64,000 nt of DNA from Clostridia bacterium (GCA_900772475.1 CAAHEI010000048.1:11247-75246); one strand, 5' to 3'; positions 19,604 to 30,389 are shown, counted from the first letter of the stretch. Numbers and translations are program-made. The notes: generated by a model from the letters alone, not told the origin.

Positions 19604-22600
19604 TTAAATCAAACTATCTTTTCTACAAACACTTGAGTAGTTACAGTATTTACAATATTCACACTTCTTATTAGGCTTTATTCTTACTACCCCATTTATC
19701 AACTCATTTCCTATTTTACTTAATATTTCTTTAGTTTGTATAAATAACTCGTTATACTCATTTTTACTTAGTGCCCTATTTGTCGTATTTTTATTTAGTG
19801 TAGATTTAGAAATATCAATTAGCCTTTTTTCAGTTGCAAGTTTTTTATCCATTTTCTCAAGTATTTTCACATCTTTTAAAAATATTCCTTTCATCCTTAA
19901 TGCTTTTATTGTTTCATCTTTCATTTTTTCCTCGTCGTTTGTATAATCTTTTAAATTTACAAGTTTATCAGACAAATTAAAATAAAGCATACCTGCTGGA
20001 AGTACATAATTTACTTTTTTTTCTTTCTTCATATTTTCTATAAAAGAATCTAAATAAGTTATTAGTTGTAGTGATATTCCTTCTTTTATGTCATCCAATT
20101 TTAAATCTTTTCTACTTGATTTATAATCCACTATTCTTACATACATTTTATCATCATCATTTAAAACATCTACTCTATCAATTTTTCCAATTATATTCAT
20201 TGTATAACTTTCATCAATTTTTATTTTAATAGGTGCAAAAAGTTTTCCATCTTTAAATTCTATTTCATATCCATATGGAACAAATTCACTTTGATTAAAA
20301 CTAGTTGCAATTACCTTAACAACTTTTATCATAGTTTTTATAAGCTTTATCTTCAAAATTTCATACTTTATGCTTTGCTTTTTACTACCCAAATTTATAT
20401 TTAGTTTATTTTCTATTATCTCATCTAACTTGGCATTCCAATCATTATCTAAAAGTAAAGATTGCCATGTTATACCATTTTCTAATAAATATTTTGAAAA
20501 TTCTTCTAAAACTTCATGCATAAAACTACCTATATCCAAACTTGAAATTTCAAATTCACGCCTTGGTTCAACCTTCAACAAATATTTCATGTAGTAAGAA
20601 AAAGGACACTTTTTAAACAATTCTAATTTAGATATACTTGTATTAAAAGATTTACCATATATCTTTTTCAAACTGTTCTCATCTAAATTTCTATCATCTT
20701 TTTTATATTCAAATAAATCTTTGTACATTTTTTCACTATATATATATTCATATATGCTAGCTATTTGATCAATGTTTTTAGAATTATCTTCATTGTTTAT
20801 ATGCTGAACCATATATTCTAACATTTGATTTTTTGAATATATACTATTAAAATTGTCATTTTTAAAATCTTCTACAACATTTCCTTTTACATGTATATTA
20901 ATTATTTTTTTTATATCTCCCACTATACTTGATATTCTTAATGATTTTCCTGAATAGTCAGATGATGGTATAGATATATATAATTCATCAGTTATACTAT
21001 TTAATGTACTAAAAATATTATATAATGCCATGTTCTGCTTTGATATTGTTGTTTCTCTTAAATCAATACCGCATTTTTTTAAACCATTTAAATTTTCATT
21101 ACTAAATAATATATCTTCTTCCACATTTTTAGGAAAATCACCCTCATTTACCCCTATAAAAAACGCAATTTTTGACTCCTTTCCATTTGATAAATTTATA
21201 TCTAATAAATTTACACTGTCTAGAACTGGTGGAGCAACTTTTACAAAGGTATCTTTTAGTTGAAGATTAAAAACATTTACAAATGTATCAAAGGATATAT
21301 TTTTTTCTTTATACACTTTTGAAATCGAATTGAATATTTCACATATCTTATTCCATACCTGTTTTTCCTTATCTAAACTTGATATATCAAATTCACTAAA
21401 ATTATCTTCTATTTTTATTAAACTCTCCCTATATTTTTCTAATACACCACTGTTATTTAAATGAGCCCATATATACTCTATATACCATTTTGCATTTTCC
21501 TCTTTTTTTATATCTACTTGGTATTCTTTTATTAAATTGTTACGTATTTCATTTAGTCTTTCAAGATTATATATGTGTTCATTATTTTTTATATTATTTA
21601 ACTTAAATGGTTTTGTTATATAATAATCCGTTATATTAAACTCCAAAATATAATTTTCAAATTCATATATATCAACTTCATTTATATTACAAAACCCTAA
21701 CTTTAAAATATCTAGTAATAACTCTCTTTTTATACCATTTTTTAGGATTTGAAGATATTTAACAATATATGTTGTTAATTTTGAAAATTTTATATTCTCT
21801 TTATAATTTATATATACTGGTATTTTTGTATTAAAAAATATCCTTGAAACTATATCTTTGTACTTTTCCAAATCTGTTGTATATATGTCAAAATCTCTAT
21901 ACCTATATCCTTCTCTTATTTTTTTATTTATAATATTTGCAATATTTTGAATTTCTAAAAATGCATTAGAAAATAGATTTATATGTATATTATTTGCATC
22001 TTTCTTTTTTTCAGTCTTATTAAAAAATACATTATCGGATAAATATTTAATGTCTTCTTGTTGATTTAAATACTTTATATACATAATTTTATTATTAACT
22101 ATTACACCCAAACCACTTGCAATATTTAATAAGCTTTGGTATGTCATATTAGATGTTTGAAATATATCATTAGTATTACTTAAATGAATATCTTCTATAC
22201 CTGTAATATCAGTTGTTAACGAAATTGTAATGTCACAATTTAATAAAAGAAAAGTTTTAATAATTTCTAATTCCTTTTTTGTAAAGTTATTATATGAATC
22301 AAAGTATATAGTAAAATTTGAAAATTCAAATTTACTTATATTTTTTATAAACATATCTATTTCATCAATACCATCTACAAACCTTTTTTGAACTTTTTTT
22401 TCATAGTTATTATATATTTTGCATATTTCTCTTAATTTTAAAACAGTCAATTTATTTTCTATCTCTATATTATCAACCTTTTTAACATCTATACCAGACT
22501 TACGTATCAGATCAATATATACATAAATTAATTCCAAAAATCCCTCTTTTTTACTAGCATTCTTAAATATTTCTAACTCATCTGACATCTCATATATAAC

Positions 22601-22888
22601 CTCTGTCAAAATCATTTTTTTATCCTGAATTGAAACATAATTATCATCATTGCACAAGCCAATTTTCTTTATATTTTCTTTTACATACTCACTTATTGTT
22701 GTTATGTTAACCCCTATTATTCCTGATTTTTTAAGAAATTTTATATAATTATTTTCTGCAGCCTGCCTTTTTTGTGAAGGCACAAATAGAATAACATTCT
22801 TTTTCTTTTTTATATCTTTTTGAATTTTTTCATATATATATGTACTTTTTCCTGTTTTTGGTTTTCCTAAAACGATATTTAAAGCCAT
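19604..22888 (-). CDS. addB: ATP-dependent nuclease subunit B (AddB/RexB type)
   Basis: A 1094-residue protein. The N-terminal Walker A is GKPKTGKST (residues 8-16). The middle is helicase-like, and a C-terminal RecB-type nuclease domain carries IVDYKSSR (about residue 945) preceded by GKIDRVDV. The C-terminal CEYCKYCNYSSVCRKD gives the last three cysteines of the 4Fe-4S cluster; the first is probably in KKCPFSYYMKYLLKVEPRRE. AddAB resects double-strand breaks and responds to Chi. It starts 10 nt after scpB. Unusually, addA lies about 8.4 kb away rather than next to it. Confidence 0.9.
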   Translation of the reverse strand: MALNIVLGKPKTGKSTYIYEKIQKDIKKKKNVILFVPSQKRQAAENNYIKFLKKSGIIGVNITTISEYVKENIKKIGLCNDDNYVSIQDKKMILTEVIYEMSDELEIFKNASKKEGFLELIYVYIDLIRKSGIDVKKVDNIEIENKLTVLKLREICKIYNNYEKKVQKRFVDGIDEIDMFIKNISKFEFSNFTIYFDSYNNFTKKELEIIKTFLLLNCDITISLTTDITGIEDIHLSNTNDIFQTSNMTYQSLLNIASGLGVIVNNKIMYIKYLNQQEDIKYLSDNVFFNKTEKKKDANNIHINLFSNAFLEIQNIANIINKKIREGYRYRDFDIYTTDLEKYKDIVSRIFFNTKIPVYINYKENIKFSKLTTYIVKYLQILKNGIKRELLLDILKLGFCNINEVDIYEFENYILEFNITDYYITKPFKLNNIKNNEHIYNLERLNEIRNNLIKEYQVDIKKEENAKWYIEYIWAHLNNSGVLEKYRESLIKIEDNFSEFDISSLDKEKQVWNKICEIFNSISKVYKEKNISFDTFVNVFNLQLKDTFVKVAPPVLDSVNLLDINLSNGKESKIAFFIGVNEGDFPKNVEEDILFSNENLNGLKKCGIDLRETTISKQNMALYNIFSTLNSITDELYISIPSSDYSGKSLRISSIVGDIKKIINIHVKGNVVEDFKNDNFNSIYSKNQMLEYMVQHINNEDNSKNIDQIASIYEYIYSEKMYKDLFEYKKDDRNLDENSLKKIYGKSFNTSISKLELFKKCPFSYYMKYLLKVEPRREFEISSLDIGSFMHEVLEEFSKYLLENGITWQSLLLDNDWNAKLDEIIENKLNINLGSKKQSIKYEILKIKLIKTMIKVVKVIATSFNQSEFVPYGYEIEFKDGKLFAPIKIKIDESYTMNIIGKIDRVDVLNDDDKMYVRIVDYKSSRKDLKLDDIKEGISLQLITYLDSFIENMKKEKKVNYVLPAGMLYFNLSDKLVNLKDYTNDEEKMKDETIKALRMKGIFLKDVKILEKMDKKLATEKRLIDISKSTLNKNTTNRALSKNEYNELFIQTKEILSKIGNELINGVVRIKPNKKCEYCKYCNYSSVCRKDSLI

Positions 22889-22898
22889 TTTTTACCTC

Positions 22899-23465
22899 TT
22901 ACCTATCATCATCTTTATCTTCTTCATCAAAATCACTTACAAGTAATTGTTCATCTTTTATTTTTATTTCTTCAAACTTTGGCAATTCCTCTATATTTTT
23001 AATTCCACAGGATTTTAAAAATTCATTTGTTACAGAATACGCTGCAGGTCTACCTGGAAGATTAAGTCTTGCCACTTCTTCTACAAGTCCACATTCAAGT
23101 AATCTATTTACAGCAAAGTCACTGTTTACTCCTCTAATCTCTTCTATTTCTGATTTTGTTATCTTAGAGTTATATGCAATTATACTTAATACTTCAAGAG
23201 CAGCAGTAGATAAATTTTGCCTTTTAGTATTTTCAACGAATTTTGTAACATATTTATAATTATCTTTATTAGTAACAAGTTGATACATATCTTTAACATT
23301 AATTAATGTAATTCCACAATTTCCACTATATTTTTTCTTTAGCATCTCTAATGTTTCTTCAATTTTTAAATCTTCTATTTCAAGAGTTGAAGATAATTCG
23401 CTTATTGATACCTCTCTTCCAAGTGCAAATAGCACCGATTCTACTATATTTTCCAAATTTTTCAT
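22899..23465 (-). CDS. scpB: Segregation and condensation protein B
   Basis: A 188-residue ScpB with two winged-helix domains and the family segment AALEVLSIIAYNSKITKSEIEEIRGV. ScpB and ScpA bind SMC to form bacterial condensin. AAAGGAG precedes the ATG. The partner scpA, usually directly upstream, is absent from this window. addB follows after 10 nt, so scpB-addB form an operon. Confidence 0.95.
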   Translation of the reverse strand: MKNLENIVESVLFALGREVSISELSSTLEIEDLKIEETLEMLKKKYSGNCGITLINVKDMYQLVTNKDNYKYVTKFVENTKRQNLSTAALEVLSIIAYNSKITKSEIEEIRGVNSDFAVNRLLECGLVEEVARLNLPGRPAAYSVTNEFLKSCGIKNIEELPKFEEIKIKDEQLLVSDFDEEDKDDDR

Positions 23466-23526
23466 AATTAAACTCCTTTTCTTTTATTATATCAAAAAAA
23501 AAATTATTTTTAAAGTAAATTTAAAA

Positions 23527-23568
23527 AAAAGAGTAAAATGCTATAATTAAACATATTACTCTTTTTTA
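23527..23568 (+). terminator. Intrinsic terminator in the scpB upstream spacer
   Basis: AAAAGAGTAA / TTACTCTTTT stem followed by TTTTTT on the + strand. With no + strand gene before it, it may function on the minus strand for the 23623 gene, where A-runs become T-runs. A mini-element begins at its + strand T-tract. Confidence 0.6.
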
Positions 23569-23640
23569 TATTATAGGGAAATACCACTGCCCACAAAAGT
23601 ATTTAGTGGTAGAGTGACAAAGTCACTTTTGTTCTACTAA
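23565..23640 (+). mobile_element. TnpB-type mini-element, shortest form (copy 4)
   Basis: Starts after the T-tract with ATATTATAGGGAAAT, forms an ACCACT/AGTGGT hairpin, and runs straight into the right-end palindrome AGTGACAAAGTCACT and TTTTGTTCT seen in copies 1 and 2. It is a left end joined to a right end with all coding DNA deleted. Its last bases supply the stop codon of the neighbouring minus-strand gene. Confidence 0.55.
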
Positions 23641-23973
23641 ACTATAAACAATCTCTTTTGCATTCTGATTTACATCCGAAGCATTATATTCAATCTTATC
23701 TTCGTTCTTTAATAAGATAAGCTTTGACCATTTTTCATTTTCCTCCCTTTTTAACCTTATTGCTAAATTTCTTGATATAATCCACTTATATTCAATAATT
23801 TCTGGACTTATATTAGTTCTCATATCAGCACATTTTTCAAGTTTTCTTATTGTTTCCTCTGAAACAATATGGTAACTTTGTTTAAATGTCTTTTCTGATT
23901 TTACTTTTTCCATAATAACTTCTAAAAAACTTTCTTCATTTTTTAGAATTACAGATATTGATGCATTATTCAT
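23623..23973 (-). CDS. Hypothetical protein, 116 residues
   Basis: A soluble small protein with no recognised family. AGGAGG lies 9 nt before the ATG, so translation is likely. Its last codons (VEQK and stop) are written by the right end of the mini-element at 23565-23640, meaning the original C-terminus was probably replaced on insertion. It may be a truncated gene. Confidence 0.5.
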   Translation of the reverse strand: MNNASISVILKNEESFLEVIMEKVKSEKTFKQSYHIVSEETIRKLEKCADMRTNISPEIIEYKWIISRNLAIRLKREENEKWSKLILLKNEDKIEYNASDVNQNAKEIVYSLVEQK

Positions 23974-24021
23974 CCAATGTTTCCTCCTAGTTAAATTCTT
24001 AAATTACAAAAAATAACAGCA

Positions 24022-24041
24022 TATAGGAAATTTTTCCTATA
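24022..24041. repeat. TATAGGAAA near-palindrome
   Basis: TATAGGAAA and TTTCCTATA face each other across two bases. The half-site equals the left end of the TnpB mini-elements, so this may be two ends joined or a coincidence in A+T-rich DNA. The rest of 24000-24140 shows nothing I recognise. Confidence 0.3.
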
Positions 24042-24141
24042 ATTGCAATAAACAACAGAATAATACTATCATATTATTAAAAAATTAGCAAGTATTAGCA
24101 AGTAAATTTTATGATTTTTTGTTTGTCCAGTTTTATTCTTA

Positions 24142-24240
24142 CTATTCAGACTATAGTTAACCAAAAATTCAAAAAAACCTTTATTAGAAATATAATATAC
24201 ATAACAAATTTAATATTTTATTTTTAAATAATTAGCAATA
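24142..24240 (+). repeat. 105-bp dispersed repeat upstream of clpE (copy a)
   Basis: About 100 bases from CTATTCAGACTATAGTTAAC to TAATTAGCAATA match 40747-40853 closely, including an identical AATATAATATACATAACAAA block. The two copies precede clpE and the Lon-like protease gene in the same orientation. No coding content. The remainder of the spacer up to the clpE promoter shows no other feature. Confidence 0.65.
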
Positions 24241-24504
24241 CTAAATAGTAACCAAATCATTTTAAATTTTGTACTTTATGCATTAAGATTAATTTGCTTA
24301 CTAATGTTTCTTTTTTAGTACACCCAGAATTAATTTTAATAAAATTTTAAACTTTTAAATGAAAGTTATTATAAATTCATTCTGTGGTAAATTTAACCTT
24401 GTTAACGTTAATTTTTTATGTATTTGATATTGTCGATAGGGTTCTATACTTCTTCTATAACCATATTTAGTATATATAGAAAATAGAGATTTTTAAGAAA
24501 AATA

Positions 24505-24533
24505 TTGTAAAGAATAATAAAATGTGATATACT
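24505..24533 (+). promoter_or_regulatory. Likely clpE promoter
   Basis: TTGTAA at 24505-24510, 17-nt spacer, TATACT at 24528-24533, 66 nt before the ATG. I do not see a clear CtsR direct-repeat operator. Confidence 0.5.
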
Positions 24534-24598
24534 TTCACATGTTATGTATTAATAAAGAAAATATTATATGTATACTAAATTAGGAGGAGATTAATTTT

Positions 24599-26974
24599 AT
24601 GCTATGTTCAATATGTAAAAAAAATATGGCAGTAGTATTTATAAATAGTTTAGATAAAGAAGGTAAATCTACAGGTAAAGTTAAAGGATTATGTCTTGAG
24701 TGTGCAAAAAAACAAGGTATTGACCCTTTATCAAATATAGTTAAAGAAATTTCAAACATGTCAGAAGAAGAAATGGAAGAAATGTCTAATCAATTTAGCG
24801 ATATGTTTAACAATATGAGCGGAATAGATAGTTTTCAAATGGATGAGTCTTTAAATGATCAGGACATTAATGACGGTGAAACTAAAGAAGAAAAAAAAGG
24901 AGGATTTTTTAACCTATCTAATATGTTTAATGTTTCTCCTTTTAGTAATAAACAGGATAGTAACTCATCAAACACAACAGATGAAAAAAATAATAGTAAA
25001 GAAAAAAGAAAAAAGAAAATCAGAAAAACAAAATATTTAGATACTTTTGGTGAAAACCTAACAGCTAAAGCAAGAGATGGAAAAATAGATAAAGTCATAG
25101 GAAGAGATAAGGAACTTCAAAGAATGATACAGATTTTAAATAGAAGAAGTAAAAACAATCCTGCACTTATAGGTGAACCTGGCGTAGGAAAAACCGCAAT
25201 TGTGAATGCACTGGCAATTGCAATTTCAAAAGGTGAAGTCCCTGGAAAATTAATAAATAAAGAAGTTTATCTTGTTGATATGACTTCACTTGTAGCAGGT
25301 ACACAATTTAGGGGGCAATTTGAATCACGAATAAAAGGTTTGATTGATGAGTGTAAATCTCTTGGAAATATTATTCTTGCAATTGACGAAGTCCACAATA
25401 TAGTTGGTGGTCTAGAACATGACAACTCCATGAATGCTGCAAACATGTTAAAACCTGCACTTGCAAATGGCACAGTTCAACTTATAGGTGCAACAACATT
25501 AAAAGAATATAGACAATATATAGAAAAAGATAGTGCTCTAGAAAGACGATTTCAACCAATAATTGTTGATGAACCTACCCCTGAAGAATGTTTTAATATT
25601 TTAAAAGGTACTAAAGAATATTATGAAAATTTTCACAAAGTCATAATACCTGATGATGTTTTAAAAAGTGTTGTTGAGCTTTCAGATAAGTATATTCATG
25701 ACAGATTTTTACCTGATAAAGCAATTGACTTACTTGACGAAACATGTGCTAGAGTAAATCTTGATGATATAACACTTGCTAAAATAGAAAAAATTGAAAA
25801 TAAAATATCTCAAATTGAAGATGAAGAACAAGAATTAGAGGAATTGTTAGATAAATCTAGTGAAAATAGTAAAAATGACATCTCAGATATTTCTTCTTAT
25901 GAAAAAGCTGCAACACTTAAGGCAGATAAATGTATGCTTCAAGGAGAGCTTACTAAACTTCAAAAAAAATTAAAACCTAGAGTAGTAACCATCGATAATT
26001 TAGCCGATGTAATTGAGCTATGGACTAAAATACCAGTTTCAAGAATTAAAACTGCAGAAACAGAAAAACTCTTAAATTTAAAGAAAAATTTGAGTAAAAA
26101 AATAATAGGACAAGATACAGCTGTCAATGCTTTATCAAATGCTATTTTAAGGAAAAGGGCTAACATACGAACTACTCAAAGACCTCCATCATTTATATTT
26201 GTAGGACCTACAGGTGTAGGAAAAACAGCTCTTGTTAAAGCTTTAGCGTATGAATTATTTGATAATGAAGAAGCTGTTATTAAACTTGATATGTCTGAAT
26301 ACATGGAAGAACATAGTGTTTCTAAACTTATAGGTTCACCTCCAGGTTATGTAGGATATGATGAAGCTGGAAGGCTTACAGAAAAAGTCAGACGAAACCC
26401 TTACAGCATAGTATTATTCGATGAGGTCGAAAAAGCTCATCATAGTATATATAATCTACTTCTTCAAATCTTAGATGATGGAAAACTTACTGATTCTCAA
26501 GGAAGAAGCGTTTCATTTAAACATACTATAATTATACTTACATCAAACCTTGGTACAAATTTTAAAAACGAAGGATTTGGCTTTGCAAACTTAAGTATTG
26601 CAGATGATATGTTAAAAAATAATGCAAATTCTGCCTTGAAAGAGTTCTTTTCACCTGAATTTTTAAATAGGATTGATGACACAATCGTATTTAATAAATT
26701 ATCTTATGATAATATATTAGTAATATCTAACATACTATTAAAAGAGTTGCAAGAAGATACTAAAAAAAGAAAAATCTTATTTGATTATACAGAAAATGTA
26801 ACTAAATTTATTGCTAAAAAAGGATATAACGATAAATTTGGAGCAAGGCCTTTAAAAAGAGCAATTCAAAAATATATTGAAGATGAACTTGCATTCAAAC
26901 TTATAAAAGGTGAATTAAAAGAAAATAAAAAATATACAATAGATATAAAGGATGATAAAATTCAAATACAATAA
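24599..26974 (+). CDS. clpE: ClpE-type AAA+ unfoldase with N-terminal zinc finger
   Basis: A 791-residue Clp/Hsp100 ATPase. It begins with a four-cysteine zinc finger (Cys3, Cys6, Cys32, Cys35) typical of ClpE, followed by an acidic, Met/Asn-rich linker (residues 40-140). The first AAA+ domain has Walker A GEPGVGKT (192-199). A short coiled-coil insert follows (about 395-455, with a Glu-rich run). The second AAA+ domain has Walker A GPTGVGKT (about 535-542), and the D2-small domain is at the end. Such proteins unfold substrates for ClpP and act in heat and stress recovery. Somewhat longer than B. subtilis ClpE because of the linker. Strong AGGAGG site; monocistronic. Confidence 0.92.
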   Translation: MLCSICKKNMAVVFINSLDKEGKSTGKVKGLCLECAKKQGIDPLSNIVKEISNMSEEEMEEMSNQFSDMFNNMSGIDSFQMDESLNDQDINDGETKEEKKGGFFNLSNMFNVSPFSNKQDSNSSNTTDEKNNSKEKRKKKIRKTKYLDTFGENLTAKARDGKIDKVIGRDKELQRMIQILNRRSKNNPALIGEPGVGKTAIVNALAIAISKGEVPGKLINKEVYLVDMTSLVAGTQFRGQFESRIKGLIDECKSLGNIILAIDEVHNIVGGLEHDNSMNAANMLKPALANGTVQLIGATTLKEYRQYIEKDSALERRFQPIIVDEPTPEECFNILKGTKEYYENFHKVIIPDDVLKSVVELSDKYIHDRFLPDKAIDLLDETCARVNLDDITLAKIEKIENKISQIEDEEQELEELLDKSSENSKNDISDISSYEKAATLKADKCMLQGELTKLQKKLKPRVVTIDNLADVIELWTKIPVSRIKTAETEKLLNLKKNLSKKIIGQDTAVNALSNAILRKRANIRTTQRPPSFIFVGPTGVGKTALVKALAYELFDNEEAVIKLDMSEYMEEHSVSKLIGSPPGYVGYDEAGRLTEKVRRNPYSIVLFDEVEKAHHSIYNLLLQILDDGKLTDSQGRSVSFKHTIIILTSNLGTNFKNEGFGFANLSIADDMLKNNANSALKEFFSPEFLNRIDDTIVFNKLSYDNILVISNILLKELQEDTKKRKILFDYTENVTKFIAKKGYNDKFGARPLKRAIQKYIEDELAFKLIKGELKENKKYTIDIKDDKIQIQ

Positions 26975-27010
26975 AATAATGGCACCAAATTAATGGTGCC
27001 ATTATTTTTT
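26975..27010. terminator. Bidirectional terminator after clpE
   Basis: AATAATGGCACCA / TGGTGCCATTATT stem with T-tract, between converging genes. Confidence 0.85.
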
Positions 27011-27395
27011 ATCTTGGAATAACGACATATTCTTCAGATATAAGATGAGTAATATAATCATAAAATACTACAAATTTTATTTTATATTTACATTTTTTAA
27101 ATACCTTTACATCCTCACATCCTATAATTTTTCCCGCTTTTATTTCCTTGAAACTCTTTTCTGAAAGTTTATAATATTTTCCCCCAAAAAAATATATAAC
27201 ATTTTCAGGAAATATAATTTTAGAATTTAAAGTTTGAAATGAATTTTTTCCACATGGTACAATTTTTTTTATTTTACCATATACAATTTCTCCATATGTT
27301 AAATTAAAAGATCTAATATATTGCTTTGAATAAATATCAGCCAAAATTACATATTGGGGATTATCGTTTGATTGCCGTTCTTTGTTAGTAAACAT
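27009..27395 (-). CDS. Hypothetical protein, about 128 residues
   Basis: Soluble, strand-rich and basic, with no recognised domain. The ATG at 27395 is preceded by AAGGAG and fits better than the upstream in-frame ATG, whose region lacks a ribosome-binding site. It is the last gene of the addA-pgeF-comEC-bofC-like run. Confidence 0.5.
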   Translation of the reverse strand: MFTNKERQSNDNPQYVILADIYSKQYIRSFNLTYGEIVYGKIKKIVPCGKNSFQTLNSKIIFPENVIYFFGGKYYKLSEKSFKEIKAGKIIGCEDVKVFKKCKYKIKFVVFYDYITHLISEEYVVIPR

Positions 27396-27472
27396 ATTCC
27401 TCTTCTCCTTATAGTTAAAACAGATTAATTTTTTTTGTAGTGTATCATAAATATAATTATCTGTCAATATAT

Positions 27473-28057
27473 TTAGCTTTCAATATCCTCTATAATTAGA
27501 TTTAAATCCTCTTTACTATCAGCTTTTATACCTTGATTTAATTCTTCTAACATTTCTGGATTCAATATCTGTGGATCAATCTTTAATCTTTTATATTCCA
27601 TTGTTGCACTTTCATCTACAATATTAGATATAACAACATCATCATTTTCTAACTTTATTAAAAAATGATTTGGACAATTTTGATCTATTTTTCTTATATA
27701 TACAATTTTTTCATTTCCTTCCTCTTCTATTTCATATACATTTCCTTGCATCTTTTGTTTTTTATTCTCATTTTCTTTTAACTTTTCAAGTGTAGTACCA
27801 TAAACAGTGTTTTTACTTTCAATAACATGACCACATTTTACGTACTCATCTTTATATATAACTTCAATATCATATGTTTTTGTACTAACAGGAGTGCTAT
27901 CATCATTTCTAACCTTTTCATCTTCAGCTGTTGTTTTAGTATAATCTGTTAAATTTTCATTATTTTTGGTATACTTAAATCCAACATATACACCAAAGCA
28001 CAAACAAAATACAAATAGAAAAAGTACGAGAAGTCTATACCATATATATTCTTTCAT
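27473..28057 (-). CDS. BofC C-terminal-domain-like membrane-anchored protein
   Basis: A 194-residue protein with an N-terminal signal-anchor (residues 8-28) and a soluble outer part. The last 70 residues (FLIKLENDDVVIS, then a strand, then LKIDPQILNPEMLEELNQGI and an acidic tail ending EDIES) follow the layout of BofC C-terminal domains. These begin with a strand pair describing the peptide's own sequence and end LP...L..GI.V....L...LEDF. In Bacillus BofC restrains the SpoIVB protease controlling sigma K. The homology is judged by pattern only, so treat the sporulation role as tentative. AAGGTGATT precedes the ATG. Confidence 0.55.
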   Translation of the reverse strand: MKEYIWYRLLVLFLFVFCLCFGVYVGFKYTKNNENLTDYTKTTAEDEKVRNDDSTPVSTKTYDIEVIYKDEYVKCGHVIESKNTVYGTTLEKLKENENKKQKMQGNVYEIEEEGNEKIVYIRKIDQNCPNHFLIKLENDDVVISNIVDESATMEYKRLKIDPQILNPEMLEELNQGIKADSKEDLNLIIEDIES

Positions 28058-28107
28058 ATAATCACCTTTTTAATATAATCTGTAAAAAATAAAAAATTAT
28101 ACCATTT

Positions 28108-30361
28108 TTAAATTTTAATTTTGCACGCTCCATTTTTTTCAGTTATTTTTACTTTTATATTATGTTTTGATAGTGTATTTAGTGTTTCTTTAGCCGGATG
28201 ATTATATACTTTTTTCTTTGATGAAATTATTCCCTCTTTTATATTTAGTTTTCCTATAAAATTATTATCACTTGATGTTTTAGAACCGTGATGTCCTACT
28301 TGATATACATCAATAATTTCAGGAAGTGTATTAATATTTTTTAGTATTTCCTTTTCGGTATTCTTAGTTGCATCCCCCATGAAAAGAAAATTTTTATTTT
28401 CAATATTAATAACAGTAACAATGCTATTTGCGTTTGCTACATCATTATCTTTTATTTTTAAATTTACATCTGGACTTAATATTTTAAATTTAATTTCTCC
28501 TACAATCAACTCATCATTTGCTGTGACTTCAACTTTTGTTATATTATTTTTATTTAATAATTTTATACACTCATTATATTCTTTTTGTTCTTCTTTAGGT
28601 CTAGAATATATTACTTTTGAAACATCAATATTACTTAACATTTGTTCATTCAAGCCGTTTATATGATCTGTATGAAAATGCGTGATTAAAATAGCATCTA
28701 TTTTTGAAATATTTTTTTTATGAAAGTAATTTAAAAGAACATTTGATGCCAAATTTTCTCTAGTGGAGCCCATATCTATTACAATATTTTTTCCTTTATA
28801 TCTAATATACGCCATATTTCCCTGTTCAACATTAAAATATATGACATAGTTTAGATAATAATTTGAATAAATATAGCTTACATGAATGTACATAATAGTT
28901 AGAAAAAAATACATATTTAATAAAATATTTACTACTTTTCTATATTTTCTTTTTAAAATTATACTTAAATACTTTCTATAATTTGTTCCCAAGATTAAAG
29001 TATAATATAAAATTAATGTTACAATGTCAGGAGAGGCTAGCTTTATATTAATTTTAGAAAAATTTGAAAAAAAATTCGATATATGAATAATTACCCTAAG
29101 AATAAAAAAAGAAGTATTGGATAAAATATTAAATACATAAGGAACAAAAGAAAAAATAATTGTTAAAAAGCCTACTATCCCAAAAATATTATCTATATAT
29201 GAAATTATTATATTTGAAACAAAACTTGAAAGATAAAATGAATTAAAATAATATATTTGTATTGGAAAAAGCAAAATTTGAACTGAAAGGGTTATCGAAA
29301 ACGGATAAATAAATAAACATAAAGCATTATATATATGTTTTTTTATTCCATATGCTTTTTTATACTGTATTTTTAAGATCTTTTTTAAAATATTATCAAT
29401 CAGGCTAAATATTTGACTTTCAAACATGATAATAGATACTACTGATATATATGACATTAAAAGACCAACATTAAATATACTAAAAGGATTATAGACTAAA
29501 ATTAAATAAAATGATAGTAATATTTTTATGTAAGTATTAATTTTTTTTTCTTGTTTTTTTAATATATTATTTATAATTAAAAACAAACTTGCTCTTACAA
29601 TTGAAAGTTCAAAGGAACAAAATACACAGAATATAAATGTTATGACTATATTAAACAATACTGAAATGTTTTTGTTTAACTTTTGAAATATGTACGATAC
29701 AACAAACATAAAAGTTGTAATATTAGATCCAGATATAGCCAAAAGATGACTAATTCCACTTTTTTCAAAACTATCCTTTATATCCATATCTAAAAACTTA
29801 TCATCTCCGTACAACATACTTTTAAATAAGTTACACTCTCTTTTTGGCATTACTCTTTCTAAATTAGTTGAAATTTTTTCTTTTAAATTTGATATTATTT
29901 TTATAAATATATTTCCTGTTTTTACATCACATACTTTCACCTCATAAGTTGTTATACACCCTATAATATTCTTAGAATTCAAATATTTTTTATAATCGAA
30001 TTCATAAGGGTTTCCAAGTTTTTCAGGAATGTTTATTTTACCTCTTAATGTTAACATATCACCATATTTATATTTCTTATATTTTTTTAAATTTATATTT
30101 TTATCATTATTTGTAAATTTATTCTTATAAATATTTAATATAAATTTATCACCGTTTATACCTTACTATATAAGATACTTTATCCTCATTAAAGCTATTT
30201 AATTCTTCTACAATAACTTCAAATCTACTTGTATTGCCTGTAGTTTTGTATTTATAATTAAAAAGATAAATTTTAAAAATTGTACTAAATAAAATAAGCG
30301 ATAAAAGAAAAATTATTGTATATATTTTATGATTTTTCATATATTTTATTACTTTTACCAT
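28108..30361 (-). pseudogene. comEC: ComEC/Rec2 DNA-uptake channel gene, split by a frameshift
   Basis: Two overlapping frames together encode one ComEC protein. The first (30361-30149) gives the N-terminal membrane helix and the start of the OB-like domain (ending SYIVRYKR). After a one-base shift between 30149 and 30162, the second frame continues (GDKFILNIYKNKF...), giving about 680 residues. It contains the competence transmembrane core with LLAISGSNITTF and a C-terminal metallo-beta-lactamase domain with THFHTDH. ComEC forms the inner-membrane channel for transforming DNA. Whether the shift is a real mutation, a recoding event or an assembly error cannot be told here. Apart from it, both frames are clean, and no other gene interrupts the unit. 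Confidence 0.8.
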
Positions 30362-30389
30362 ATATACATTATATCATTTTTTATAATTA

